In this document: positions 43,946 through 52,271 of the stretch, one piece after another
Layout: the number at the start of each line of letters is the position of its first letter
Numbering within the stretch: position 1 is the first letter of the stretch
Source of the DNA: Oscillospiraceae bacterium
GTDB lineage: Bacteria; Bacillota_A; Clostridia; Oscillospirales; Ruminococcaceae
Direction of reading: 5' to 3'
NCBI GenBank assembly: GCA_017523995.1
Contig: JAFWUX010000237.1
Location: forward strand, 50,769-114,768
Length of the DNA: 64,000 nt
The notes under the pieces: generated by a model
Seen by the model: only the letters and a program-made list of their open reading frames with translations
Told to the model about the DNA's origin: nothing
Databases searched by the model: none
Program-made: the position numbers and the translations under genes

Positions 43946-44893
43946 TTGAATAAGCTATCTGTTGAATCAACTCCGCATATTCGCAGCAGATCCTCGGTTT
44001 CCGGCATGATGCTCTGTGTGATTCTTGCGCTTCTTCCCGCGGTGCTCGCGGGCTGCTTGTATTACGGCAGGCATGCAGCGCTGATCATGCTGGTGTCCGT
44101 CGGAAGTGCAGTTCTTTTTGAGATGATTGCGAGTCTGATCTTCCGGCATAAACAGACTGTTCAGGATTTAAGCGCAGTGGTCACGGGTCTGATCTTCGGG
44201 ATGCTGCTGCCGCCTGATCTTGCTCTTTGGAAGGCGGCGCTCGGCAGCTTTATCGCGATTGTTCTTGTCAAGCAGATGTTTGGCGGAATCGGCAGAAACT
44301 TTGCAAATCCTGCGGCGGTTGCGTGGATTGTGATGCGGCTTGTGTTCGCAACGGATATGACAACATGGCGCATTCCCGAAACCGGCGCAGTCACGCGCAT
44401 TACGCCGCTTGTTTCCGGCGGGACGGGTTACTGGGATCTGCTGCTCGGCAATCATGCAAGCTATATTGGTACAGGCTGCGCCGCGGCGCTTGTGCTCGGC
44501 ATGATATTCCTGTGCTTTTCGGGCATCATATCCCCTGCCGCACCGCTTGCTTATCTTGGTTCCGCGGCTTTGCTCAGCTGGATCGGCGGCTATGATGTAC
44601 TCTCGCAGCTTCTGTCCGGCAGCCTGATGCTTGCTGCCTGTTTTATGGTCTGTGATTACACCACCACACCGTTTACAACATACGGAAAGCTCGTGTTCGG
44701 TCTTGGATGCGGCATTCTGACATTCTATATCCGGCATTTCGGCGGATTTGCAGAAGGTGCTGTGTTTGCTGTTGTGCTGATGAATCTCCTGACGCCTGCC
44801 ATCAACCGGCTGACCAGAAAGCTGCCGTTTGGCGCGGTTACTCCTGTGAAAGAGAAGAAAAAGAAGCAGAAAACGGAATCAGTCTCTGCATAA
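43946..44893 (+). CDS. rnfD: Electron transport complex subunit RnfD
   Basis: The flavin-carrying membrane subunit of the Rnf complex. It has 315 residues with about nine membrane spans. Typical segments are SVSGMMLCVILALLPAVLAG, QDLSAVVTGLIFGMLLPPDLALWKAALGSFIAIVLVKQMFGGIGRNFANPAAVAWI and DYTTTPFTTYGKLVFGLGCG. The likely FMN-bearing Thr is in AVTRITPL, matching (S/T)GATPL with the Thr kept. The start is TTG at 43946 with AAAGGAG 7 bases upstream. The Lys-rich tail is cytoplasmic. A separate, more diverged RnfD-like gene lies at 36699-37643. Confidence 0.92.
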   Translation: MNKLSVESTPHIRSRSSVSGMMLCVILALLPAVLAGCLYYGRHAALIMLVSVGSAVLFEMIASLIFRHKQTVQDLSAVVTGLIFGMLLPPDLALWKAALGSFIAIVLVKQMFGGIGRNFANPAAVAWIVMRLVFATDMTTWRIPETGAVTRITPLVSGGTGYWDLLLGNHASYIGTGCAAALVLGMIFLCFSGIISPAAPLAYLGSAALLSWIGGYDVLSQLLSGSLMLAACFMVCDYTTTPFTTYGKLVFGLGCGILTFYIRHFGGFAEGAVFAVVLMNLLTPAINRLTRKLPFGAVTPVKEKKKKQKTESVSA

Positions 44894-44917
44894 AGGTTAC
44901 AATATGATTGCAAAACT

Positions 44918-44966
44918 ACTAATTTGCAATTTAGAACTTGACAAAATTGCAAATTAGTGCTATACT
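44918..44966 (+). promoter_or_regulatory. Promoter with 15-bp inverted repeat (probable autoregulatory operator)
   Basis: TTGACA (44938-44943), a 17-base spacer and TATACT (44961-44966). A perfect 15-bp inverted repeat, ACTAATTTGCAATTT (44918-44932) with AAATTGCAAATTAGT (44944-44958), flanks the -35 and fills the spacer. A further TTGCAA occurs at 44908-44913. Bound protein would block polymerase; the gene downstream encodes a ribbon-helix-helix protein. Confidence 0.8.
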
Positions 44967-45008
44967 ACGCTCATAACACATGATGCCGCTTGACATGGAG
45001 GTACTGTT

Positions 45009-45647
45009 ATGAAGACAATATCGTTCAATCTGCCGGATGAACTGGCAAATAAGTTTGAGCTTGCACTGCAGCTCACAGGCGCGAATCTCGATGCTGTCGG
45101 CGAAGAATTTGTCCGCAGCTATCTTGCAAGAGCGTTGCAGTCTGCCGCAGATGAGTTCCGTGTGCCGGAAGCGCCGAAACCGCATCCGACACCTGTGCAG
45201 CCCACGCCGCTGCATTCTGCACAGAATGCACAGCCGCAGACGCCTCCTCCTGCCCGCGCCGACAGCGCCGCGCAGGCTCAGCAGAATCAGGCTTCGCAGA
45301 GCCGTCCGCGCGCTCCGCGTATGGAATGGCCGGAATGGGGCAAGGCAATCAACCGGATTCCGCGCTGGGCGAGAAATCCGCAGCAGAACAATCACAAGAT
45401 TCTGCGCGCATTCTTTGAACTCAAGCAGGAGTTCGGCAATGTGACGCTTGAAGCACTGCGCCGCCGCTGCTCTGATCCGACCGGTCACCCGAACACCTAT
45501 GTGCCGCACTTCGACAACAACTATTCCCAGATGAAATTCGACAACGGCAATTCGCACGGCAAGGTTTTCGAGGAGCATGACGGCTATATCACGATCTGGG
45601 ACCGGATCAGTGATACCCTGCAGAAATACCGTGACTTTTTTGAATAA
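45009..45647 (+). CDS. Ribbon-helix-helix regulator with novel C-terminal domain
   Basis: A protein of 212 residues. The first 45 (MKTISFNLPDELANKFELAL, then a second helix to YLARAL) match the ribbon-helix-helix DNA-binding fold of the CopG/Arc type. A Pro/Gln/Ala-rich linker (about 55-105) leads to a conserved-looking domain with WPEWGKAINRIPRWARNP, LRAFFELKQEFGNVTLEALRRRC and a HGKVFEEHDGYITIWD ending, which I cannot place in a family. The strong promoter with a 15-bp inverted repeat suggests self-repression. What it senses is unknown. Confidence 0.7.
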   Translation: MKTISFNLPDELANKFELALQLTGANLDAVGEEFVRSYLARALQSAADEFRVPEAPKPHPTPVQPTPLHSAQNAQPQTPPPARADSAAQAQQNQASQSRPRAPRMEWPEWGKAINRIPRWARNPQQNNHKILRAFFELKQEFGNVTLEALRRRCSDPTGHPNTYVPHFDNNYSQMKFDNGNSHGKVFEEHDGYITIWDRISDTLQKYRDFFE

Positions 45648-45657
45648 TTATGACATC

Positions 45658-45686
45658 AGGAAGCGGAGTTTTTTCTTCGCTTCCTT
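45658..45686 (+). terminator. Weak hairpin after the ribbon-helix-helix gene
   Basis: An 8-bp stem AGGAAGCG (45658-45665) with CGCTTCCT (45679-45686) whose loop holds TTTTTT. No good T tail follows, so termination would be partial and the lipoprotein genes may be read through. Confidence 0.4.
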
Positions 45687-45708
45687 GTGTTGTTTGGAGT
45701 GAAGCTCT

Positions 45709-46269
45709 ATGAAAAAAGCTTTGATGATGTTCGCTGTACTTTTGATGCTCCTCCCCTGCAGCGGATGTACGTCTGATACTTCCTCATCTGCTGCGGAAAA
45801 GAGCGAAACTATGACAAGCACGCGCGCCTCTGATACAACTGCTGCCGCTGAAACGAAGGCTGTCACATCGGATACAACTGTGACAACTGCTGATACAGAA
45901 ATGGATTCTGAGCCTGATGAATCAACTGTGACTGCCGGATTTCAGGGCGGAATCGGCGGCGAGCAGAATGCGGAAACCCAGAAGCCTGAATTTTTCATAT
46001 ACCGGTTTCAGCCGGATGCTTTTTCTGCACGGCTTGCCGGCGGAAACTATCAGACAGTTGCCTGTGATCTGTCTGCTGCCTTTGCACATCAGATTGATGC
46101 GGAGTATTTCCTCGAGGACTATGATCAGGACGGCTGCTACGATCTTTATATTCCTGCGTCCTACGATGCGGATTCGCGTGTGCTTTCCTACTATGTTTTC
46201 TGCTGGGACCCTGCTGCGGAGCTGTTCCGGAAAGAGCCGCTGACGGTCAACGCGGAAACAAACACCTGA
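45709..46269 (+). CDS. Lipoprotein with a calcium-loop-like motif
   Basis: A secreted protein of 186 residues. The signal peptide ends at a lipobox-like PCSGC (C20). A Ser/Thr-rich, low-complexity linker (about 22-85) precedes a folded part of about 90 residues containing YDQDGCYDLY, a D-x-D-x-D-G loop like those that bind calcium. No enzyme motif is seen. It is followed after 12 bases by a GDSL lipoprotein gene, so the pair probably form one operon. Function unknown. Confidence 0.65.
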   Translation: MKKALMMFAVLLMLLPCSGCTSDTSSSAAEKSETMTSTRASDTTAAAETKAVTSDTTVTTADTEMDSEPDESTVTAGFQGGIGGEQNAETQKPEFFIYRFQPDAFSARLAGGNYQTVACDLSAAFAHQIDAEYFLEDYDQDGCYDLYIPASYDADSRVLSYYVFCWDPAAELFRKEPLTVNAETNT

Positions 46270-46281
46270 AAGGATGATTTG

Positions 46282-47235
46282 ATGAATAAACGATACAGAT
46301 TTGCAGCGGGACTGCTTTGCACACTGCTCCTGACGGGCTGCAGTGCCGGTGCTTCTCAGGATGCATCGGAATCTGCGGCGGAATCTTCTGCTGCTGCGGT
46401 TGAAAAAAGCCTTGTGACGCTCGGCGATTCCATTTCGTTCGGTTACGGTCTGGATGATCCTTCGACCGAGCGGTATTCCGTGCTTTTGAAAGAAAAGTTG
46501 GACAGCCGCGACAAGATCACCTGGAATGACTATAACTATGCAGTTTCCGGCGATGACAGCGGCGACCTGATCCGCAAGCTGAATAACGGCAGAGCACTGC
46601 ACGCCCCCTCTGCTGATACGATTATCCTGTATATCGGCGCAAACAATCTGCTCGGTGCCTACTCGGATTATATCATGGACATGGCTGAGGAAAACGGTGT
46701 CAATATTGATGATTTCACCTCCATTACAGATGAGGATATTGAGAAGCTGCAAGCCAAAATGGAGGCGGAAATGCAGGATCCGGAGGCTGTCATGCAGGCT
46801 GTGCAGAGCCGGATTGATGACAATCTTGTGCAGCTGGAAAGTGATCTTGAAACGATCTATCAGTGGATTCGCGAACGGAACCCCGAGGCGGATGTCTATG
46901 TGCTGAACATCTACAACCCCTATACGGAGGATATCGAATCTGAGATGCTGCCGACGGATATTGACTTTGCTGAATACGCGCAGTCGCAGATTGACCGCGC
47001 AAACGGCATCATCTCAGAGCTGACCGCGAAACATGACGATCTGATTCCGGTTGACATTGCATCTGCGTTTGCTGCCTGTGATCCGGTTCCGGTGATCGGA
47101 AAGTCCGCGGAAGAAGCAGTTTCCGACGATTCGGCGTCTGACGATGCGGTTGAGATGTATGATCCGCACCCGAATGCGGAAGGTCAGCGCATCATTGCGG
47201 ATGCAGTATGGGCTGAGATGGAATCGAGAACATGA
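46282..47235 (+). CDS. SGNH/GDSL-family lipoprotein hydrolase
   Basis: A surface esterase or lipase-like hydrolase of 317 residues. Lipobox LLTGC (Cys near 20) is followed by an Ala/Ser linker and an SGNH fold: block I GDSISFGYG, block III GANNLLG and block V DPHPNAEG with the Asp-His pair. The catalytic triad appears complete. The substrate, perhaps acetylated plant polysaccharide or cell-wall glycan, cannot be told. ATG at 46282 is preferred to TTG at 46279, with AAAGGAT upstream. It overlaps the next gene by 4 bases. Confidence 0.85.
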   Translation: MNKRYRFAAGLLCTLLLTGCSAGASQDASESAAESSAAAVEKSLVTLGDSISFGYGLDDPSTERYSVLLKEKLDSRDKITWNDYNYAVSGDDSGDLIRKLNNGRALHAPSADTIILYIGANNLLGAYSDYIMDMAEENGVNIDDFTSITDEDIEKLQAKMEAEMQDPEAVMQAVQSRIDDNLVQLESDLETIYQWIRERNPEADVYVLNIYNPYTEDIESEMLPTDIDFAEYAQSQIDRANGIISELTAKHDDLIPVDIASAFAACDPVPVIGKSAEEAVSDDSASDDAVEMYDPHPNAEGQRIIADAVWAEMESRT

Positions 47236-48842
47236 AGCATCCCTATTACACAATGAATCAACTCATGCATGAGCATTACGGCAAAAAGATTCGGAAAATC
47301 TGCATTGACGGCGGATTCACCTGCCCGAACCGTGACGGCACATGCGGCCGCGGCGGATGCACATTCTGCGGAGAACGCGGCGCCGGTGAACAGCTCGATG
47401 CGTCAAAGTCGATCCGGCAGCAGGCAGAGAATGTCTTAAAAAACGCGGCACCGGATTCGGCGTGGATTCTGTATTTTCAGAACTTTACCAATACCTATGC
47501 ACCGGTTTCTGTGCTGCGGCAGCGCTATGACGAAGCGCTGATTGATGACCGGATCAAGGTACTTGATATCGGGACTAGACCGGACTGCATCAACGCCGAG
47601 GTTGCCGATCTGCTTGCGGAGTATGCGCAGCGATACGAGGTCTGGACGGAACTCGGGCTGCAAACGGCGAATGACCGCACGGCAGCGGCAATCAACCGCG
47701 GCTATGATCTTGCATGCTTTGAGCGGGCTGTCCGGCTGCTGAAAGCGTGCGGACTGCCGGTGATCGTGCATATCATTCTCGGGCTGCCGGGTGAAACAAT
47801 CGAGGATATCCGCCATACAGTTGAAGTGCTCAACCGCTGCGGCATCGACGGCATCAAGATTCACAGCCTGTTCATCATGAAGGATACGCAGCTGGCGGAG
47901 CAGTATCTGCGCGGTGAATTCACACCGATTTCCATGCAGACCTATATTGACTGGGCAATTGAGGTTCTGACGCATATCTCGCCGAAAACAGTTGTCCACC
48001 GGATCACCGGGAACTGTCTGCGTGACCGTCTGCTCGCACCGGACTGGATTATGCAGCGCGATCTGATGATTGTTTCAATCGACCGCATTATGATGCAGAA
48101 CGGCTGGACGCAGGGCTGCTTTTACAAGAAACCGGTTGTTCCATATGGAACGGGGAATCCTGCCGAATCTGACCGAAAGGACACATGTACAATGAATTTC
48201 AGGGACAAAAAGTCGGTTATCTTTGATCTGGACGGAACGCTGCTTGATACGCTGAATGATTTGAAAGACAGCATCAATGCAGCGCTCGTGCACAATGGAT
48301 TTCCGGCGCGTACAACGGATGAAGTGCGGCAGTTTGTCGGGAACGGTCTCGGCAAACTGGCAGAACGTGCAATCCCCGAAGGGCTTGCGAATCCGCTTTT
48401 TGAGCAGGTGCTTGCTGAAACGCGCAAAATATATGCGCAAAAATCCAACGATACCACAAAGCCTTATGACGGTATTCCGGAACTGCTGCATAATCTGCTT
48501 GACCGCGGATATCAGCTCGCGGTTGTTTCCAATAAGCCGGATGCACAGGTCAAAAGCCTTTGCAAAATCTATTTTCCGGAGATTCCGGTTGCTGTCGGGC
48601 AGCGTGACGGGTTTCAGCTGAAGCCTGCGCCGGATTCGGTGCTCGAAACAATGCGTCAGCTTGGCTGCACAGCGGATGAAGTTGTCTATGTCGGAGATTC
48701 CGAAGTGGACGTTCTGACAGCGAAAAACACCGGAATTCCGTGTATCAGCGTGCTTTGGGGATTTCGCTCAAAACAGCAGCTCCTCGATGCTGGTGCTGTC
48801 TGCTTTGCTGAAAGTCCGGCAGAAATGCTCAACTTGTTTTAA
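47232..48842 (+). CDS. Radical SAM protein (TIGR01212/YhcC type) fused in frame to a phosphoglycolate-phosphatase-like HAD
   Basis: An open frame of 536 residues. Residues 1-315 form a radical SAM protein of the TIGR01212 type, with cysteines in CPNRDGTCGRGGCTFC and LGLQTANDRTAAAINRGYD; its reaction is unknown. Residues 321-536 form a complete HAD phosphatase (IFDLDGTLLDTLNDL, VVSNKPDAQV, GDSEVDVLTAKNTGI) like phosphoglycolate phosphatase. Each half has its family's full normal length and the joint is only a few residues. AAAGGA (48176-48181) lies 10 bases before the HAD's own ATG at 48192. It is therefore either a recent stop-loss fusion or two overlapping products. Confidence 0.85.
   Translation: MKHPYYTMNQLMHEHYGKKIRKICIDGGFTCPNRDGTCGRGGCTFCGERGAGEQLDASKSIRQQAENVLKNAAPDSAWILYFQNFTNTYAPVSVLRQRYDEALIDDRIKVLDIGTRPDCINAEVADLLAEYAQRYEVWTELGLQTANDRTAAAINRGYDLACFERAVRLLKACGLPVIVHIILGLPGETIEDIRHTVEVLNRCGIDGIKIHSLFIMKDTQLAEQYLRGEFTPISMQTYIDWAIEVLTHISPKTVVHRITGNCLRDRLLAPDWIMQRDLMIVSIDRIMMQNGWTQGCFYKKPVVPYGTGNPAESDRKDTCTMNFRDKKSVIFDLDGTLLDTLNDLKDSINAALVHNGFPARTTDEVRQFVGNGLGKLAERAIPEGLANPLFEQVLAETRKIYAQKSNDTTKPYDGIPELLHNLLDRGYQLAVVSNKPDAQVKSLCKIYFPEIPVAVGQRDGFQLKPAPDSVLETMRQLGCTADEVVYVGDSEVDVLTAKNTGIPCISVLWGFRSKQQLLDAGAVCFAESPAEMLNLF
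48176..48194 (+). promoter_or_regulatory. Internal ribosome site and start for the HAD half
   Basis: AAAGGA (48176-48181) and in-frame ATG (48192-48194) inside the fused gene. They would yield a 216-residue HAD protein, the normal length of phosphoglycolate phosphatase. Confidence 0.55.
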
Positions 48843-48864
48843 CAGTTTTTTGTATATACAGATG

Positions 48865-48902
48865 AAACAGCCGCAGAGTCATTGACTTTCTGCGGCTGTT
48901 TT
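48865..48902 (+). terminator. Terminator overlapping the next promoter
   Basis: A 13-bp stem AAACAGCCGCAGA (48865-48877) with TCTGCGGCTGTTT (48889-48901) followed by T's, 22 bases after the stop. Its 3' arm lies in the spacer of the promoter at 48882-48910. Confidence 0.88.
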
Positions 48903-48910
48903 GGTATAAT
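48882..48910 (+). promoter_or_regulatory. Promoter of the giant PAS/kinase-like gene
   Basis: TTGACT at 48882-48887, a 17-base spacer and TATAAT at 48905-48910, nested in the preceding terminator hairpin. Confidence 0.8.
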
Positions 48911-48971
48911 TAAAGATATTTATCGTTATAGCTGGAATTTTAGTTGATTTTTGGGGATTGGAGGAATCGGC

Positions 48972-51900
48972 ATGTGGAATCAACAGACTGACCGGATGTT
49001 TCTGGAAATGCGCGAGGACGCGGTATTGATTTTTGAAGACACTTCTCTGAAGCTGCTCTATATCAATAAATCTGCAACGAATTATTTTCCGGATACCAAC
49101 AGCGACACGGTTTTTTCGGATCTGTTTCAGAATGAAAAAATTGACAATATGCTGAAAGCTGCAGCGGCTTCCGGCAGACTGATCGGTCTGCCGCTGGATG
49201 AACACCCGTGGTTTCCTGAGAGTGCCGTGCTCCATGCTGTGCATACCCAGTGGGAAAATCAGGAAGTTTTTGTCCTGACGATTGATAAGCGTGCATACGG
49301 TCCGCCGCCGGAAGCACTGCAGATGATGAAAGCAGTTTTGACATCTGCTTATTTTACGGCTGTCCGCATTGACACAGTGTCTAACCGTGCATCAATCATC
49401 AGTGATAAGAATCCGCTGATGAATACGCAGGCATTGTTCCCCTCTTATGCCGAATACTTTGAAAAATATGCGGAGGCTGTTATTCATCCCGAGGACAGAG
49501 AGCAGTTTCTCGCATGCTTCTCAGAAGAACAGGTGCGCCTGTTCCTTGAGGCGAACACTTCTCCGGCATGTACCGTCCGCCGTTCCGTGGACGAAGAATA
49601 CCGCTGGGCGAGTTTCACGCTTGCAGCACTGAATCAGTCTGTTGTTCTGATGTTCGGCAAGGACAGCAATGAGCAGCATCTTGTTCAGGAGCGTTCCGAC
49701 CGCTACCGCAGTGAACTGGAAACTGTTTCTCAGCGCAACAGCTACATTCTTGCCGCTGCAGGAGATATTTTCCGTCTGATGCTTCACATTGATCTGCGGA
49801 CGGAGGAGGTTGTGGTCTGCTCTGTGCATCCGGATCTCGCGCCGTTCTTTTCCGTGGAACGTGTCTATCAGTATGACGAAATTGCCGGCAGACTGATGCA
49901 GTTTGTCCATCCGGATGACCGCGAAAAAATGCATATTTTTACTGATCCCAAAAGCATTCCCGAGCATCTGGATCCGAATGAAAACAAGGTCAGCATGAAC
50001 TATCGCCGGATTGCCGCACAGCAGGATCCGAACCTCAACTTCAGATGGACGCGTTCTGTGTTCACGGTTATTCGTGAGGAGGAAGGAACGCCGGTCGAAG
50101 CTGTTTATGCCGTTCAGGATATTGACGCGCAGAAACGCAAGGAAATCGCTGCGATCCGCGCACAGCAGACGATTACGGAGCAGTTCTATACACTGATCCG
50201 GAACCGCTATATCTGGTTTATCGAAAACGATTACAGCAAGAAAATTTCCCGATGTTACCGCATCGCGAATCATATGGTCATGCCGCCGATGGAATGTCCG
50301 TTCGGTCAGTTCTTTGAGCGCATGATTATGCCGCACGTACATCCGGAAGATTATAAGAAAGTTGCAATTGCGCTCCTCCCGCTGACGGCTGAGGAAAGCT
50401 ACCGGCAGGGAAAACGTCAGATTTCCATTGATTATCGCCATAAAACGGAAAACGGCTGGCGCTTTGTCCGTGCGGAAATGTATCTGCAGAAGGATGAGGA
50501 TGATGTGCTGCACACGATGATCTATGTCTCCGATGTGGATGATGAGGTCACGAGCCGCAACAATCTGACGCGCTCGGAGCATGAACAGCTTGAAATGCAC
50601 CGCAAGGTCGATCACCTTCTGACGGATACCTTTGTGCATGTCGGCGAGGTTGATCTCGATGCGGATACGATCCGGCATTATCATCTCGAGAATGAGGATC
50701 TCATTCCGGATGCGGATACCAAGAGTTTCCGTGATTACTGCGAGCATTACGCAGAGCGCTTCATCCATCCTGATCAGCGCATGGAGTTCAATCACATTTT
50801 CTCTTATGATCATATTCTGCGTGCAGCACGCGAGAATCAGGGCGAACTGAAACAGCTGTTTCTTGTCGATGTCTCCGAGAAGGGTGAATATCTCTGGTGC
50901 AATATCGGCATCAAGTTCCTCATCAATGAGAACGGCAAGAGTTTTGCGCTCACCTATGTTGAAAACGTCAATGATGAGATTCAGAACCGTGATTCACATC
51001 TGATCTCGCTCCAGCAGAAAAAAGAGCAGCTTCTTGCAAATCTCCGTACCAACGAGCGAGCCCGCATCCGCCGTGCGCATGTATTTATGAATATCGCGAG
51101 CAGTTTCCAGCTTGCGCTCAATCAGATTTACGGTGCAATCGACAAGCTTGAACGCGATCTGCCGGAGGATGCAAGAAAGCATCAGGACACCGGTTTGATC
51201 TTTGCCGCGTATGAGCGCCTTTCTGCGATGACGGCATGTACGAAAGACCTTCTGCTGCTTGAAAACAATCAGCTGCCGCTTTTGCGTGAGCCGACCAGTC
51301 TTTCCACATTGATGCAGAAGCTCCGCATGAATTCGCGCGAACTGTTCGAGAAAAAGCGTGTGCGTTTTTATTCCTACACCACGCATGTGAATGACGAAAT
51401 CGTCCTTTGCGATTCCCGCCGTCTTTCTTTCCTTGTAGAAAACGTGTTCTTCAATGTAATTCGTTCTCTGCCGGATGATTCCGAAATCACGCTCCGTCTG
51501 GCTGAAACACCTGTGGAAGGCAAGCAGCAGGCAATGTATGAATTCTCGCTTGTGATGCAGGGCGACAGTGTCTCACTGGATATTCAGAGCGGCATTCTCT
51601 CCCCGATTCCGCAGAATGACCCGATGAAATCGGTCGAAGCGGCGTTCTTCCTGAACAATCCGGATTATCAGCAGTACAACATCTATCTGAGCAAGCGTCT
51701 GATCGCGATTATGGGCGGAACACTTGAATTTGTCCCGCTGCCGGATCATGCAAGCGCTGTTGTGCTGCGCCTGCCCTTTGAGATTCAGAGCAAGCCGGTC
51801 ATTTTCCCGCTGCGCAAGACATTCGGCAAGCATGCGCTTGTCTGGGATTCTCAGCAGGCGGCTGCGATTGCAACCATCGAGATTCTGCGTGAATCCGGCA

Positions 51901-52217
51901 TGCAAAGCGACTGGCAGTCTGATCTGGAAGGCGTGTGTGCATATCTGAAACTTGCTGAAATGCAGGATATGGCATATGATCTGATCATTGTCCGCTCCTC
52001 TGATCTCAATCATCAGAAGGAAAACTGTATTTCCAAAATCCGTGCACTCTCCCCTGATATTGCAATCTTTATCATTGACGATGTGCATACAGAAAAACAG
52101 ATGCAGTCCATCGAATCCGAACGGATTTATGAGCTGCAAACGCCGGTGTTCCGCTCGGATATGGCAAATCTCCTGCGGTCTGTTTTCGGCGAGTCCGGCA
52201 GCAGTGATCCAAACTGA
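48972..52217 (+). CDS. Pseudo hybrid sensor kinase with four regular PAS-like modules
   Basis: A protein of 1081 residues with no membrane span. Four PAS-like modules recur with the motif HP(E/D)(D/Q): histidines at 172, 313, 457 and 599, spaced 141, 144 and 142 residues. A kinase-like part follows. The phospho-His helix (about 695-760) reads FMNIASSFQLALNQI where active kinases have a His. The ATP-binding region (about 800-935) lacks the G1 and G2 glycines but keeps the IMGGTLEF end. The C-terminal receiver-like domain (about 950-1075) reads DLIIVRSSDL, with the phospho-Asp position replaced by Arg. It is probably a scaffold or sensor without catalysis. ATG at 48972 follows GGAGG by 7 bases. 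Confidence 0.75.
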   Translation: MWNQQTDRMFLEMREDAVLIFEDTSLKLLYINKSATNYFPDTNSDTVFSDLFQNEKIDNMLKAAAASGRLIGLPLDEHPWFPESAVLHAVHTQWENQEVFVLTIDKRAYGPPPEALQMMKAVLTSAYFTAVRIDTVSNRASIISDKNPLMNTQALFPSYAEYFEKYAEAVIHPEDREQFLACFSEEQVRLFLEANTSPACTVRRSVDEEYRWASFTLAALNQSVVLMFGKDSNEQHLVQERSDRYRSELETVSQRNSYILAAAGDIFRLMLHIDLRTEEVVVCSVHPDLAPFFSVERVYQYDEIAGRLMQFVHPDDREKMHIFTDPKSIPEHLDPNENKVSMNYRRIAAQQDPNLNFRWTRSVFTVIREEEGTPVEAVYAVQDIDAQKRKEIAAIRAQQTITEQFYTLIRNRYIWFIENDYSKKISRCYRIANHMVMPPMECPFGQFFERMIMPHVHPEDYKKVAIALLPLTAEESYRQGKRQISIDYRHKTENGWRFVRAEMYLQKDEDDVLHTMIYVSDVDDEVTSRNNLTRSEHEQLEMHRKVDHLLTDTFVHVGEVDLDADTIRHYHLENEDLIPDADTKSFRDYCEHYAERFIHPDQRMEFNHIFSYDHILRAARENQGELKQLFLVDVSEKGEYLWCNIGIKFLINENGKSFALTYVENVNDEIQNRDSHLISLQQKKEQLLANLRTNERARIRRAHVFMNIASSFQLALNQIYGAIDKLERDLPEDARKHQDTGLIFAAYERLSAMTACTKDLLLLENNQLPLLREPTSLSTLMQKLRMNSRELFEKKRVRFYSYTTHVNDEIVLCDSRRLSFLVENVFFNVIRSLPDDSEITLRLAETPVEGKQQAMYEFSLVMQGDSVSLDIQSGILSPIPQNDPMKSVEAAFFLNNPDYQQYNIYLSKRLIAIMGGTLEFVPLPDHASAVVLRLPFEIQSKPVIFPLRKTFGKHALVWDSQQAAAIATIEILRESGMQSDWQSDLEGVCAYLKLAEMQDMAYDLIIVRSSDLNHQKENCISKIRALSPDIAIFIIDDVHTEKQMQSIESERIYELQTPVFRSDMANLLRSVFGESGSSDPN

Positions 52218-52223
52218 GCATAA

Positions 52224-52271
52224 AAAAGAAACCGGATACAGAGGCATGCGCTTCTGTATCCGACCTTTTTT
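52224..52271. terminator. Bidirectional terminator
   Basis: A 10-bp stem CGGATACAGA (52233-52242) with TCTGTATCCG (52253-52262), flanked by AAAAAAG on one side and TTTTTTA on the other. It serves the kinase-like gene (+) and the M3 peptidase gene (-). Confidence 0.85.
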
